64,000 nt of DNA from Planomicrobium sp. CPCC 101079 (GCF_007859275.1 NZ_VOHC01000011.1:432487-496486), one strand, 5' to 3'; shown: positions 17,422 to 26,759, numbered from the stretch's first letter. Translations and numbers: made by a program. Notes: generated by a model not told the origin, from the sequence alone.

Positions 17422-18029
17422 TACATTCGGCTGATGCAGTACTGATAGATGGCTGCAGTCGCTAAACAATCGCCCAAAGCATCGTGGGCGTTGTGCTCCA
17501 GTTCCAAAAAAGCGGTCAGCGTTGTCAATTTGTGGTTCGGGGTCTCTTTGATCACTCTTCTGGCCAATTGCACCGTGTCGATTACCGTATATTCGGGAAT
17601 CGGTGTAATTTCCTCTAAAGCGTAGAGAAAGCCCATATCAAACGGCGCATTATGCGCAATGATCGGAAATCCTTCGATAAACGCAATGAGTTCGTGTGCC
17701 ACTTCTTCAATGACCGGTGCATCTTGGACATCTTGATTTGTAATGCCGGTAATCCGGGTAATCGTCGGTGAAATGGAACATTCCGGATTGATCGTCACAT
17801 ACATCGTATCGACACGGTTATGGTTGATGTATTTAACAGCCCCAATTTGGATGATTTTATCGCTGCCAGCGCGAAGGCCGGTCGTTTCAAAATCCAGGAT
17901 CACGTAATTGTCGGTTTTCTTTAAGCTTGTTTTGTATTTTTTCGGGCGCACCGGTTGGCGTCGTTGCCAACTTGGGCGCGTCTCCCGCAATTTCTGGTTC
18001 AATAGTTGTTCAGCATCTCGCTTGTCCAT
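17421..18029 (-). CDS. DnaQ-like 3'-5' exonuclease
   Basis: 202 residues, DEDDh superfamily. ExoI motif DFETTGL, ExoII motif HNAPFDMGF, and ExoIII motif HDALGDCLAT with the His and Asp of the active site are all present. A basic N-terminal arm of about 40 residues precedes the fold. It resembles stand-alone epsilon-like exonucleases of Bacillales and not the exonuclease domain of PolC. Start at ATG 18029 after AAGGGGTG. Its substrate (DNA proofreading, RNA trimming or nucleotide) is not evident. Confidence 0.9.
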   Translation of the reverse strand: MDKRDAEQLLNQKLRETRPSWQRRQPVRPKKYKTSLKKTDNYVILDFETTGLRAGSDKIIQIGAVKYINHNRVDTMYVTINPECSISPTITRITGITNQDVQDAPVIEEVAHELIAFIEGFPIIAHNAPFDMGFLYALEEITPIPEYTVIDTVQLARRVIKETPNHKLTTLTAFLELEHNAHDALGDCLATAAIYQYCISRM

Positions 18030-18098
18030 ACTGTCACCCCTTCTTACTTTCTGTCCTGTTCATTGTATTCCCGTGCAGTTAATTTGTACAAACATCCA

Positions 18099-20114
18099 TT
18101 AGGCCCCGCTGCGCTTCATATCCCGTATCGCTTGGATCGACAGCCGGACGAGCAAGACAACGCATAAGAACAGCCCGGTATACGCAGCGATATTCAAGTA
18201 CACAGCAAATGCGGCATCGATGAATTGCGCAATCGCAAGCAAAGCCGCAGATACCAGCCCGAACGTGATGCCGGTCATCAGCAAAACGAAACGGGAAAAC
18301 AGCTGAAGAATGAAGTTTGCGTTTTTCTTGTCTGAAAAGACGTCATGGTGCAGAATGATCTTTCCGCTTTCCACGCGCTGCAGGAGCAAGTCCAGCCGCT
18401 TTGGAATATTCAACAATTCCGGAATGATCAACGTCAGTTCTTCTTCCAGCTTTTCTTTGATGATGCGCGGTTCTTTGAACGGTTTCTTAAAAGCGGCATT
18501 CTTGTATTTCTTTGCGAATGTTTTCGCTTCCGTAAACATATCAAACGACGGATCGATCAAATGGAGTGTCCCGTCAAGTGTGATCAACGACCGCAATGCC
18601 GTCCCGACTGAAGGATAAAACGTCAAGCCGAAGTGGCGCACCAAATCGAACAGCGACTGGATCAGTTCGGTGGTCGGGATAGCGTCCACATAGGAAATCT
18701 TAAGCAACAGCTGGCCGAGCGCCTGTTCGAATTTTTGGCGGTCGATGTGGTCGTGTTCTTCTACCAGCAAGGTGACGGCATCATAAATGACGCTGGCATC
18801 GTTCTGCTGGACACCGATGATAAAGCGGATCACGCCGTCTTGCTGCGGAGCGGCCAAACGCCCCACAGCCCCGAAATCAAGCAAAATCGGCGTACCGTCT
18901 TGAACGTTGACAAAGACATTGCCTGGATGCGGATCGGCGTGGAAAATGCCCGAAAACAGCATCTGTTCAAAAAAGGAAAACAGGACCGTCCGTGCAAAAT
19001 CTTTCGGGTCGACACCCGCTTGGAGAAACACTTCTCCTCCCTTTGCCAAATTCTTTCCGTTGACAAATTCTGAGACGATGAGGGTATCGTTGCTGTACTC
19101 CGTATAGACTTTTGGAATCTTGACCGGGTACGGGCTTTTGGCAAGGGCATTTGATATCTGGACCATGTTGCGGATTTCGATATCAAAGTTGATTTCTTCC
19201 CGAAGCCCCGCCGCAAAACCGATCGCCAGCTGGCGGAACCCTAAATTTTCGGCCCATTTCGACCGGTTGGATACCCATTCGGCAAATTCCACCAGAATAT
19301 TCAAGTCGTCGCGCATGATGCGTTTGATTTCCGGCCGCAACAATTTAACCACCACTTGCTCATTATTCTTCCGGAGTACAGCTCGATGCACTTGGCCGAT
19401 TGAAGCGGCTGCGAGCGGCTCCATATCAAAAAAGGAAAAGACCTCCTCTACCGGCGCTTTCAGGGAATTTTGCAAAAGAGCCTGCACTTGCGGGCTCGGG
19501 AGCGGCTTGACGTCTTGGTGCAGTTTTCCAAGTTCTTCGATAAAAGGTGCCGGAAACAAGTCAGTACGAGTCGACAGTACTTGGCCGAACTTGATGAAGA
19601 TGCCTCCGCTTTGTTCGAGCGTGTCCCGGAAAGCAATGGCGAGCTCCCGGTCATTTTCACGGTGCCGCGCATATTTCAAGCCGCGTGTAATGCCGTTCCG
19701 AATCGCGATCTCCAGCACTTGGCTCAACCGCTTCTGGCGGCGCCAACGCAACTGGATGCGCCGCAGGAAGAATTTGCGCCCGGTGATCCGTTCTCCTTTT
19801 TCACCAAGTTCAATGGGATCGAACAATTCGAAAAACAGATAAAATAACATCGAGATCAAGACCATACTGCCGATCCATATGACCGTACTGACGCTTGTAA
19901 CTTCGGAAACAACGCTTTCCGTCAAGTAATCGGTATAACGCAAGTAGGAATACCAATATACAAAGGACGTCAAAACCACGCCAAGTCCAACTGAAAATAC
20001 GCGTTTCGCGAAATTGATCTGCGAACCCATTAACCGGCCGCCAACAAAATAAATAAAGAAGGCGACTAAAACAATTTCAATAAACAATCGAACATAGAGC
20101 ATATATTCCTGCAT
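18099..20114 (-). CDS. UbiB/AarF (ABC1) atypical kinase-like membrane protein
   Basis: 671 residues. N-terminal transmembrane helices (about three in the first 90 residues) are followed by the ABC1 core: the KxGQ motif in GGIFIKFGQVLSTRTDLFP, the Ala-rich loop AAASIGQVHRA in place of a Gly-rich loop, VVVKLLRP, HADPHPGNVFV and LDFGAVGRL. Two transmembrane helices end the protein. The family has ATPase activity and supports isoprenoid-quinone or lipid metabolism at the membrane. Its exact job in Firmicutes is unsettled. Start at ATG 20114, with AAGGAGG 7 nt before it; the frame runs open further upstream but without signals. Confidence 0.92.
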   Translation of the reverse strand: MQEYMLYVRLFIEIVLVAFFIYFVGGRLMGSQINFAKRVFSVGLGVVLTSFVYWYSYLRYTDYLTESVVSEVTSVSTVIWIGSMVLISMLFYLFFELFDPIELGEKGERITGRKFFLRRIQLRWRRQKRLSQVLEIAIRNGITRGLKYARHRENDRELAIAFRDTLEQSGGIFIKFGQVLSTRTDLFPAPFIEELGKLHQDVKPLPSPQVQALLQNSLKAPVEEVFSFFDMEPLAAASIGQVHRAVLRKNNEQVVVKLLRPEIKRIMRDDLNILVEFAEWVSNRSKWAENLGFRQLAIGFAAGLREEINFDIEIRNMVQISNALAKSPYPVKIPKVYTEYSNDTLIVSEFVNGKNLAKGGEVFLQAGVDPKDFARTVLFSFFEQMLFSGIFHADPHPGNVFVNVQDGTPILLDFGAVGRLAAPQQDGVIRFIIGVQQNDASVIYDAVTLLVEEHDHIDRQKFEQALGQLLLKISYVDAIPTTELIQSLFDLVRHFGLTFYPSVGTALRSLITLDGTLHLIDPSFDMFTEAKTFAKKYKNAAFKKPFKEPRIIKEKLEEELTLIIPELLNIPKRLDLLLQRVESGKIILHHDVFSDKKNANFILQLFSRFVLLMTGITFGLVSAALLAIAQFIDAAFAVYLNIAAYTGLFLCVVLLVRLSIQAIRDMKRSGA

Positions 20115-20491
20115 GTATTCGCCTCCTTGCGATTCCCTAGTGCCCAATATCGAATCCGAAGTTTCTCCTATCAGTATAACAAACATAAAGGTTTTTTTAT
20201 TTTGCAAACCTGTAAAGCTTTTAACTATAAAAAAACACAGCAAAAGAACAACGAGTCCTTCATTGCCATGTTTTTGTCGCACGGTTCCTCTTGATCGGTA
20301 TCCTCAAGAAACTGTTTCCCGATGTACCACTCTGTTTTATGTAAGCTTGCCTGGCAACATTCTATAGCGCCTGAGAGCCTTTCAGGCCGCGTTGCGCTCC
20401 CTAAATGAATAACAGGGCTTCCGGATCTCCCAAAAGCGCTCAGTTGCCCGCAAATCACTTTTCTCGAACACTTTCAAACAAGCGGCCTGTT
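20115..20491. other. Gene-free stretch
   Basis: About 375 nt between the UbiB-like gene and the next Nudix gene, both on the minus strand. It contains the UbiB ribosome binding site and some short GC-rich inverted repeats near 20370-20400. An open minus-strand frame here has no binding site and no recognisable motif. I see no supportable gene. Confidence 0.5.
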
Positions 20492-20944
20492 TCAGCCGCC
20501 CACTCCCTTTTCAATTTCCCTTTCAATCAATTCCAGCAAGCCGGCCGGATACAAAACCGTATCGGAATTCCGCAATTGAGTTAAAGGAATCCATTTAGCA
20601 GTCGTCGTTTTCAGCCCTTCGGTAACAGTAAATGCCTTCTGCAAGTAAAGGGCTGGGTCTTTGAATCCGACCGTATAAAGCTGGGTGATTTCATGAAACA
20701 CGTCTCCATGGATCTCATAAATGTTTTCCAAACAGCTGACGTACCGATGAATTTCTATGTCGGCCCCCAGTTCTTCATGGTATTCCCTCACCAATGTCAG
20801 CGCTGAAGGCTCGCCTAATTCGATCGTTCCGCCAATGGGCCGGTAGAACAGGCCGGTGCCTTGTGAATGGGTGCCTTCTTGTTCTTCTAATAACAGGTGG
20901 CCTTTATGAAAAAGCAGGCCAAGAGTGTTTGCTCGCGGGCGCAT
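20492..20944 (-). CDS. Nudix hydrolase
   Basis: 150 residues. The Nudix box is intact: GGTIELGEPSALTLVREYHE then ELG, with the catalytic Glu residues. The upstream IGG and following strands fit ADP-ribose/NDP-sugar-type Nudix enzymes. Start at ATG 20944 after AAAGGAGG. Substrate not readable. It is one of four Nudix genes in this window. Confidence 0.9.
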   Translation of the reverse strand: MRPRANTLGLLFHKGHLLLEEQEGTHSQGTGLFYRPIGGTIELGEPSALTLVREYHEELGADIEIHRYVSCLENIYEIHGDVFHEITQLYTVGFKDPALYLQKAFTVTEGLKTTTAKWIPLTQLRNSDTVLYPAGLLELIEREIEKGVGG

Positions 20945-21123
20945 GGGAAACCTCCTTTATTTGGATTTGTGAGTAAATTTTTAAACAGTAACAGGGCTAG
21001 TAACGCCTGGAAAACCTGAGGTGTTGCTTTGGAAATGCAGCAAAGTAAAAAAACAAATTCCGTTTATTGGAAATTCAAGCTAAACTAGAAGGAATACAAA
21101 AAAAAGAAAGTTGTGAATCCGTT

Positions 21124-21339
21124 ATGCCAAAACAGTCGATTCAAAATATGTGGGTGACAGCAGTCTGCATTTTGCTAACAGTTTCTTTCCTAGTGGCAGC
21201 TTCAAGCTACTTCAACACCAAGCAAATTGATTCATTAAGCGCGCAATGCATGGAAAACCACGGGAACATTTTCTTGGAAATCCATAATCCCCTTACCAGT
21301 GATTATTCGTTTGAATGCAAACTGAACAAAAGGGATTAA
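21124..21339 (+). CDS. Small single-pass membrane protein
   Basis: About 71 residues: a short N-terminus, one transmembrane segment (WVTAVCILLTVSFLVAASS), and a short outside tail with two Cys residues (AQCMEN, FECKLN) that could form a disulfide. Start is uncertain; ATG 21124 is chosen because the frame upstream lacks a clear binding site. It is followed by a terminator. Family not recognised. Confidence 0.5.
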   Translation: MPKQSIQNMWVTAVCILLTVSFLVAASSYFNTKQIDSLSAQCMENHGNIFLEIHNPLTSDYSFECKLNKRD

Positions 21340-21371
21340 GGAGTCGATCCAAGCGAATGTAAAAGGCTTAC

Positions 21372-21432
21372 AAGAAACCCGAATGCCACATTTACAAGCA
21401 GGGCATTCTTCAAGTGCTGGGGTTTCTTTTCT
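21372..21432 (+). terminator. Long hairpin terminator
   Basis: AAGAAACCC (21372-21380) pairs with GGGTTTCTT (21420-21428), with an inner GAATGCC/GGCATTC stem, then a T-rich tail. Confidence 0.75.
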
Positions 21433-21583
21433 TAGCTAGGTACTCGGTTATTGCCAGTTTAGTAAAATAACGCCGGCTGTGAGGGATCTATAGAGAACCT
21501 GCTGAACCATTAACTTTTTAGTATGTATGGTCTTTTTCTGCTTGATGGATGCTTTAATCCAAAAGACCATGTTCTTTTGTTCT

Positions 21584-21820
21584 TCAAATTATGAGATAAA
21601 ACATTAACCCAACATCCATCAGCATTAAAACTAAAAAATAGGCCATGAGCGGCTTGTTTTTTTGCTTAAAACTGAAGAATGCCAGTCCAGCCGATATCAA
21701 GAGGACAAAGATAAAGGATGCCAATTGGATAAAATCTGTATTTGAGTGATCGTTGACGAAGAAAATCAGTATTAAAATAACAAACAAACCCAAAAAATAC
21801 ATATTGCCTTTCTTGCTCAT
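21584..21820 (-). CDS. Small multi-pass membrane protein
   Basis: 78 residues, mostly hydrophobic, with three predicted membrane segments separated by short polar turns (NDHSNTDF; KQKNKPL). AAGGAG lies 8 nt before ATG 21820. It lies 46 nt downstream of the 22370-21867 gene on the same strand, so the two may be co-transcribed. No family recognised. Confidence 0.65.
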   Translation of the reverse strand: MSKKGNMYFLGLFVILILIFFVNDHSNTDFIQLASFIFVLLISAGLAFFSFKQKNKPLMAYFLVLMLMDVGLMFYLII

Positions 21821-21866
21821 GCTGTTAGCTCCTTGTCCGTTATTCATTTCCAGAGTTCCAATTCTT

Positions 21867-22370
21867 TTATTCCAGGAAAAAATTCTGTAGTGCATCGATT
21901 TCTTCATTGCTTTTTGCAATCACCACGAATTCATCATCGTCTACTGTCATCATATACTGGTCATTGTAGAAGCTGATAAGGGAAGGCGATTTCCCTCGGG
22001 ATAAGCTTCTAATATAGGCACTTATCTCGTCGGGAGCAACACCGGTTATCGTAACATAGGTTAAAGTGGTTTCCATATCCTGGCCAGCAACATAATGTTC
22101 TTTCCAATTTTTGATCCGGAATGACTTGTGCAGCGATTTTTTCTCAAACGGGATGGCCTTTTTACTCCTAGAAGGCTGATACAACTTAAAGAATGTCAGG
22201 TCTATTCGCGAAGCGCCGCCAAACAGCTGCAAGACCAAGTTTTTTTGAACCATGGGCCGTCCTTTGAGTTTACGGAAAGGTATGGCCATTCGCTTTCTCG
22301 CTTCTACTTGGAAATAGGGGCTTTTTTCATCTGAAAACAAGACATTGAATTCGGTTTCCATTCTTTTCAT
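21867..22370 (-). CDS. Hypothetical protein
   Basis: 167 residues, soluble, with alternating strands and a basic middle (KLKGRPMVQKNLVLQLFGG; KKAIPFEKKSLHKSFRIKNWKEHY). The C-terminus reads FYNDQYMMTVDDDEFVVIAKSNEEI. AGGAGGAG lies upstream of ATG 22370. I do not recognise the family. Its only context is the small membrane protein downstream. Confidence 0.65.
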   Translation of the reverse strand: MKRMETEFNVLFSDEKSPYFQVEARKRMAIPFRKLKGRPMVQKNLVLQLFGGASRIDLTFFKLYQPSRSKKAIPFEKKSLHKSFRIKNWKEHYVAGQDMETTLTYVTITGVAPDEISAYIRSLSRGKSPSLISFYNDQYMMTVDDDEFVVIAKSNEEIDALQNFFLE

Positions 22371-22420
22371 TAATGCTCCTCCTAATCTTGAGTAACGTTG
22401 CCAAAGTATTGATTAGTGGT

Positions 22421-22885
22421 CTATTCCAATCTCCCAAGCAACTGAAAAGGGGGCGCTGTCCATGTTTCATAAGGTGCATAATGTCTTACCTTCATGGCAT
22501 CGAGTGTACGGGATTTCATATTTGGTCGTGTAATGTAGCGGCCGATCGCGTCTTCAGTCAAGTTGACGAATTTTGCGTCGCGTATTTCTTCGGTTTGTTT
22601 CCGAATGCAGTTGCTAGTGGATACGGCTTTAAACACAACCGACAAAAGAAAGTTCGAGCTGTTGTAATAGAGGCCAGTGATGCCGAGAACGCGAATAGTG
22701 ATGCCTGTTTCTTCATACACTTCCCGGATGACAGCCTGATCCAAAGCCTCGCCTTGCTCCACCTGCCCACCCGGACATTCCCATGTATCAGAACGGTCAT
22801 GTGTCTGGACCAATAAAACCTCGCCTTGTTCATTTACCACAAGTGCGGAGACGGCAATCAAATGGTTTAACAGTGAGTCTCTCAT
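22421..22885 (-). CDS. Nudix hydrolase
   Basis: 154 residues with an intact Nudix box (CPGGQVEQGEALDQAVIREV then YEETG). I start at ATG 22885 (MRDSLLNHLIAVSAL), which follows GGAGAGCGG; an open frame further upstream lacks signals. The C-terminal region (RPNMKSRTLDAMKVRHY) is not a named substrate signature I recognise. Confidence 0.88.
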   Translation of the reverse strand: MRDSLLNHLIAVSALVVNEQGEVLLVQTHDRSDTWECPGGQVEQGEALDQAVIREVYEETGITIRVLGITGLYYNSSNFLLSVVFKAVSTSNCIRKQTEEIRDAKFVNLTEDAIGRYITRPNMKSRTLDAMKVRHYAPYETWTAPPFQLLGRLE

Positions 22886-22947
22886 ATCCGCTCTCCAATC
22901 TTCCAACTTTAAAAGATAAAATTCTGCTGCCGCATAAATTTGTATAA

Positions 22948-22972
22948 ACAAAAAGAAGGCTTTCGCCTTCTC
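22948..22972 (-). terminator. Terminator of Yip1-family gene
   Basis: AGAAGGC (22954-22960) pairs with GCCTTCT (22965-22971), with TTTTTGT after it on the minus strand. Confidence 0.85.
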
Positions 22973-23623
22973 TTAAGAAAAACTCATAAACGTCATAACA
23001 AAGAATATGGCTAAAGCCGCAAACAATACGAACAAAACCACACCTGGAATCAGTAAAGTGAAAAAGCCTTTCCAACTGGAGAAACGGTGTGCTTCCCCGA
23101 TTGCTTTGCTTTGAATGATCAAGCTCCAAATTCCGAGAACTAAGCTTGCGATTCCGACAAGTCCTGCAATCACAAAAGTTATGGGTGATGTGTCTGCACC
23201 CGTTTCCCCGAGCATTACATCCGGAGCGGCCAAGTTTCCAATCAAAAAGATTGGAGCAAACCAAATTGATGGAATTGAAGTCGTACCGATTGCTTTGAAC
23301 ATTTCTGAATATGTACTAACTCCCTTAAACATTTTCCCAATCAGTAAATATAAAGCTGAAAGGATAGCTACTCCAGCAATTCCGGCAATCGGGCCAATGA
23401 TGCAGCCGATTAGAAGGGAAGCCCATAGAGGCAATGCTCCATTCAATTGGGGATCGAACGTTCCGAGCAGTGCATTAATGACAGCAGCTATAACAATTAT
23501 CATTAACGCGTAGCCCGTTGTTTTTTCCTCAATGACGTAGCGTACCGTTTCCCTCGTTCGTACCCAGATGGCCGTGAACGGATTAATTTGTTTGTAATGC
23601 GATTTCTCTTTCATTTCATTCAT
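22973..23623 (-). CDS. Yip1-domain membrane protein
   Basis: 216 residues. A polar N-terminus (residues 1-35, ending TRETVRYVIEEK) is followed by five hydrophobic segments, with a central LYLLIGKMFKGVSTYSEMFKAIG typical of the bacterial Yip1 family. Function in bacteria is unknown. Start at ATG 23623 after AAAGGAGG. The terminator begins at the stop codon. Confidence 0.85.
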   Translation of the reverse strand: MNEMKEKSHYKQINPFTAIWVRTRETVRYVIEEKTTGYALMIIVIAAVINALLGTFDPQLNGALPLWASLLIGCIIGPIAGIAGVAILSALYLLIGKMFKGVSTYSEMFKAIGTTSIPSIWFAPIFLIGNLAAPDVMLGETGADTSPITFVIAGLVGIASLVLGIWSLIIQSKAIGEAHRFSSWKGFFTLLIPGVVLFVLFAALAIFFVMTFMSFS

Positions 23624-23869
23624 GATGAATTGCCTCCTTTTATACTAGATTCTACGGACTTCACAGTATATGGTTTCAAATTTCAACAAAATATTGCAAC
23701 TAAGTTCTCCCTCTTCAAGTTTGCAATTGATATGTATCTTTAGAGTCAGCATAAGCAATCAGTAAAATATAACTGCAATTCGTTCAAATTTACTGTTAAT
23801 TTTTAAAATATTCTGTGAATAATTATGCTATTATTTAACTAACAATTAAGGACGGAAGGAGCGCTAAAT

Positions 23870-24361
23870 ATGGCAGGTTTAATAAACGAACCGATTGCGA
23901 AAGCGGAAATGCTGATCCGTCGGCCGGTGCATGAAGTTTTTCAGGCTTTTATCAACCCCGACATCACCACAAAATTTTGGTTTTCAACGAGCAGTGGTCC
24001 GTTGGAAACCGGAAAAAATGTTACATGGGAGTGGAATATGTACGGAGTCTCAACCAACGTCCATGTGATCGAGATTGATGAGAACCAACGCATTTTGATT
24101 GAATGGGAAGAAGCTTACGGTTTTACGCCTGTTGAATGGATTTTTTCGCCGCGCGGCAATGATAGCACTTATGTGTCAATCACCAATACAGGATTTCACG
24201 GGACGCCGGATGATATCGTAAAACAAGCCATAGACTCAATGGGTGGATTTACGATGGTCCTCTGTGGGTTGAAAGCTCTTTTAGAACATAACATCGAGTT
24301 GAATCTTGTGGCGGATAAAGCGCCTGATGCTCTCTTGAAACGGGAAGACTCTGCGAGCTGA
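23870..24361 (+). CDS. SRPBCC (AHSA1-type START-like) protein
   Basis: 163 residues, helix-grip fold. N-terminal IRRPVHEVFQAFINPDITTKFWF, the middle GPLETGKNVTWEW and VIEIDENQRILIEWE, and the C-terminal QAIDSMGGFTMVLCGLKALLEH are typical of the AHSA1/YndB group. These bind hydrophobic ligands, with roles mostly unknown. AAGGAGCG precedes ATG 23870. Stand-alone, with its own terminator. Confidence 0.9.
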   Translation: MAGLINEPIAKAEMLIRRPVHEVFQAFINPDITTKFWFSTSSGPLETGKNVTWEWNMYGVSTNVHVIEIDENQRILIEWEEAYGFTPVEWIFSPRGNDSTYVSITNTGFHGTPDDIVKQAIDSMGGFTMVLCGLKALLEHNIELNLVADKAPDALLKREDSAS

Positions 24362-24389
24362 TCCGCTCCTGAAAATGGATAGTGCTTGG

Positions 24390-24415
24390 CTGCATCTCTT
24401 TGGTGCAGTTTTTTT
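24390..24415 (+). terminator. Terminator of SRPBCC gene
   Basis: CTGCA (24390-24394) pairs with TGCAG (24404-24408), followed by seven T residues. Confidence 0.75.
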
Positions 24416-24884
24416 GTTTCTTAATTTTTTGCTTGTTAGCTTTATTTGTTTTTTGTTTTTCCTTATGTAAACAAGTACATTTATTTTTAAAAACTGCTTG
24501 TTTTCTGTATTTGAATGTGTTTGCTGCCTGTCCTTCAGGTTTGCTCTTATACCAGAAGTTTCACCTTTTCCGGTTTCTGGAACTATTTTGCCAATAGCTC
24601 CACCTACCCTTGCAGTGTGGCAGAGATGGCCGCATCTCTTGGCTCCAAGAACAACTTATCGCCAGCATGTATTGCTTATGCTAAAGCCTAAGGTTTTTTC
24701 TTTTTTCTAAGCAATTGTCTTCTAAGGGCTTATGAAGATCTTGTTGCCGTTTTTTCTTTTCTGATCATTTTGTGGTTGGATTTTTGCCGGTCCCTTCTCT
24801 TTTTTGATACCTTTTTGTTTTTTTATCAATTCCTTATGTAAGATAATACATTTATAGCTAAAAAACTTATTTCTTACTGGTCTT
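24416..24884. other. T-rich gene-free region with imperfect direct repeat
   Basis: About 470 nt with unusually long T tracts on the plus strand. Two imperfect copies of a 36-nt unit beginning CCTTATGTAA and containing TACATTTA and AAAAACT lie at 24461-24495 and 24832-24867, both preceded by T runs. The open frames here encode only Phe/Leu-rich strings and I reject them as genes. It may be a decayed element or an RNA gene; nothing decides between these. Confidence 0.45.
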
Positions 24885-25388
24885 TCACTTGATTTCTTCT
24901 AAAATTTTATTCAAATCGCCTTGAGTACTGATAATTTTCGTCTTTTCGCTATATGGAATCAATTTTTGCATGAACACGAGCTTCATTTGCTTCTCAAAAT
25001 AGCGATTCCATCCGAACATCTTTCTAAAAATCTGAACGGTTGGTTTATAATTAGCCTCTTCTGTTCCGATTTTTTGTCCGATGAAGCGTTTTATAATCCG
25101 CCGCAGCCTGACTTTAGGCGGCACATCCAAAAAGAGGATGAGCTCAACCGCTGCCAACCCTTCATCAGTCCAGTGAATGTGCACTCCTTCAATAACCCAT
25201 TCCGGGAGGTTAATGGCTTTTTTAAATTCAGCGTCCCGGACAGCTTCTGACTTTCGAATATCGCCGCTTTCCTGCCTCATCCAGACGAATTGATCGGTTT
25301 CAAAACGGGGAATCGCAACTTTTTTTGCCAACATTTTCGCTAAGGTGGTGTTGCCGCTCCCGACAGATCCGATTATGTATATTCGCAT
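24885..25388 (-). CDS. P-loop nucleotide kinase-like protein with altered Walker A
   Basis: 167 residues, adenylate-kinase-like or FlaR-type P-loop protein. Visible are the P-loop at 7-15, a substrate segment ETDQFVWM, an Asp-containing LILFLDVPP (Walker B), and a lid RRIIKRFIGQK. The P-loop reads GSVGSGNTT: the invariant lysine is replaced by Asn13 (codon AAC, 25352-25350). That should badly impair nucleotide binding unless it is a base error. It starts 2 nt after the upstream gene ends, so it is in an operon with the nucleotidyltransferase-like gene. Confidence 0.8.
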   Translation of the reverse strand: MRIYIIGSVGSGNTTLAKMLAKKVAIPRFETDQFVWMRQESGDIRKSEAVRDAEFKKAINLPEWVIEGVHIHWTDEGLAAVELILFLDVPPKVRLRRIIKRFIGQKIGTEEANYKPTVQIFRKMFGWNRYFEKQMKLVFMQKLIPYSEKTKIISTQGDLNKILEEIK

Positions 25389-25389
25389 T

Positions 25390-25947
25390 TCAATTGGCCT
25401 CTAGGCTTTCCGCTGATTTTTCAGGGAACTTGTTTAATGCATCTTTAAGGAATTCCGACAACGGTTCTTTCATAAGCAAAGCCAAAATTTTCTGATCAGC
25501 TCCAACGGACTGTAAATATGACTGCAGCAAATGCGCACTGGCTCTCCGTTCCATGAGTGTATAGGCAACATACCAAACTTCTGGGCTGCCAAGCTTGATT
25601 CCTTCCCATATCCGGCTAATAACGACAGGAATTTTGCACAATTGGTCTTGATGGTAGATGGCAAAATTGCCGGCCACTTCTATAGCTGTCCCTTTTTCAT
25701 TAAAAAGAATTTTGTACTCCGTCGCATACGGATAATCGCCGCACACGGTATCTTTGCTGGCGAAATTCTTTAACGCTTTTTTTACATCGCCATGCGGAGC
25801 TTCAGTGAATAGGTCCCAATCCCCCATTTCTCTGTGTTCCATCAGCCCCAGTGCAAATAACAAGCCACTAGCGCCGAGCGCATAAGAAATATGGTGTTTA
25901 TCCAGCTCCTGGGCAATTTTTTGTAAATCTTCAACCCGCTGACTCAT
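25390..25947 (-). CDS. Nucleotidyltransferase-like protein
   Basis: 185 residues. The motif GASGLLFALGL followed about 10 residues later by MGDWDLF resembles the GS-x(n)-DxD core of the DNA polymerase beta-type nucleotidyltransferase superfamily. Here the first catalytic pair would be DWD. The C-terminal half is helical. Start at ATG 25947 after an AAAGGGG-type site. It is cotranscribed with the kinase-like gene that follows immediately. Substrate unknown and the family call is tentative. Confidence 0.6.
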   Translation of the reverse strand: MSQRVEDLQKIAQELDKHHISYALGASGLLFALGLMEHREMGDWDLFTEAPHGDVKKALKNFASKDTVCGDYPYATEYKILFNEKGTAIEVAGNFAIYHQDQLCKIPVVISRIWEGIKLGSPEVWYVAYTLMERRASAHLLQSYLQSVGADQKILALLMKEPLSEFLKDALNKFPEKSAESLEAN

Positions 25948-25982
25948 GGCAATCCCCCTTTTTTAAAATTATTCTGGCCAGT

Positions 25983-26017
25983 AAAAAGCCGGCAGCGAGT
26001 CGATCAAGTCTGCCGGC
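25983..26017 (-). terminator. Terminator of SDR gene
   Basis: GCCGGCAG (25988-25995) pairs with CTGCCGGC (26010-26017), with TTTTT on the minus-strand side. Confidence 0.88.
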
Positions 26018-26036
26018 CTTCTTTATTCATTAAACA

Positions 26037-26759
26037 TTAAAATGGATTGGTTGACCAGAGGCTTGAAGAAGGTATGAACATCCTCGGATCTAACTTCAAT
26101 AGCGACACCATATATTCCGCCAAATCTTCCGGTTGCATAAATTTTTCCAGGTTATCGTCTTGCAGGAATCCTTGGATCGTCATATCGGTCACCACTCTGC
26201 TTGGTGCTAAGCCAAAAACGCGGATATTGTGTTTCCGCACTTCTTGCGCCAGAGACTCGGTAAGGCCGAGCACCCCGAATTTCGATGCGCTGTAAGCTGT
26301 TGAACCGGCACTGCCCCTAAGGCCCGAAGTGGACGAGATGTTGATGATGTCTCCCGCATTTTTATCAACAAGCTGCGGCAATACAGCGCGTGTCATATAA
26401 TAAACGCCCATCAAATTCACTTCAATGACCTGTCTCCATTCTTCAGGTTTCGCCTCCAGCAAAGAGGCATGCTGGCCGATACCGGCATTGTTGATCAAAA
26501 TATCAGCAGGGCCAAGTGCGCCTGTCAAATGCATAACCGCTTGCTCCACTTCATCCATCATTGATACGTCCGCAATGGCATAAGCTGCAGTTCCGCCAAA
26601 GTTCCGGATTTGTTTCGCCACATCGGGCAAATGTTTGTCGGTTCTTGCAATCAAACCGACATGGACTCCTTCCCTGGCTAAAGCGATAGCGGTCGCACAG
26701 CCTATTCCTCTTCCTGCTCCAGTTATAAATGCCACTTTTCCCGCTAACGACTGCCCCAA
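26037..26759 (-). CDS. Short-chain dehydrogenase/reductase (FabG-like)
   Basis: 240 residues. Rossmann motif TGAGRGIG, the NNAGIG structural motif, catalytic Ser in ISSTSG, and YSASK with the catalytic Tyr and Lys are all present. Closest in style to 3-oxoacyl-ACP reductase paralogues outside fatty-acid operons. I start at TTG 26759 ([14 protein letters not shown]), with AGGAAGGCGG upstream; the ATG at 26786 has no binding site and would add a non-conserved extension. Substrate unknown. Confidence 0.9.
   Translation of the reverse strand: MGQSLAGKVAFITGAGRGIGCATAIALAREGVHVGLIARTDKHLPDVAKQIRNFGGTAAYAIADVSMMDEVEQAVMHLTGALGPADILINNAGIGQHASLLEAKPEEWRQVIEVNLMGVYYMTRAVLPQLVDKNAGDIINISSTSGLRGSAGSTAYSASKFGVLGLTESLAQEVRKHNIRVFGLAPSRVVTDMTIQGFLQDDNLEKFMQPEDLAEYMVSLLKLDPRMFIPSSSLWSTNPF

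Noticed and set aside
20114..20282. N-terminal extension of the UbiB-like protein to 20282
   Set aside because: ATG 20114 has an ideal AAGGAGG at 7 nt, and the extension is unlike UbiB proteins.
24382..24710. Open frames in the T-rich segment
   Set aside because: They are Phe/Leu/Cys-rich strings produced by T runs, with no binding site and overlapping a terminator.
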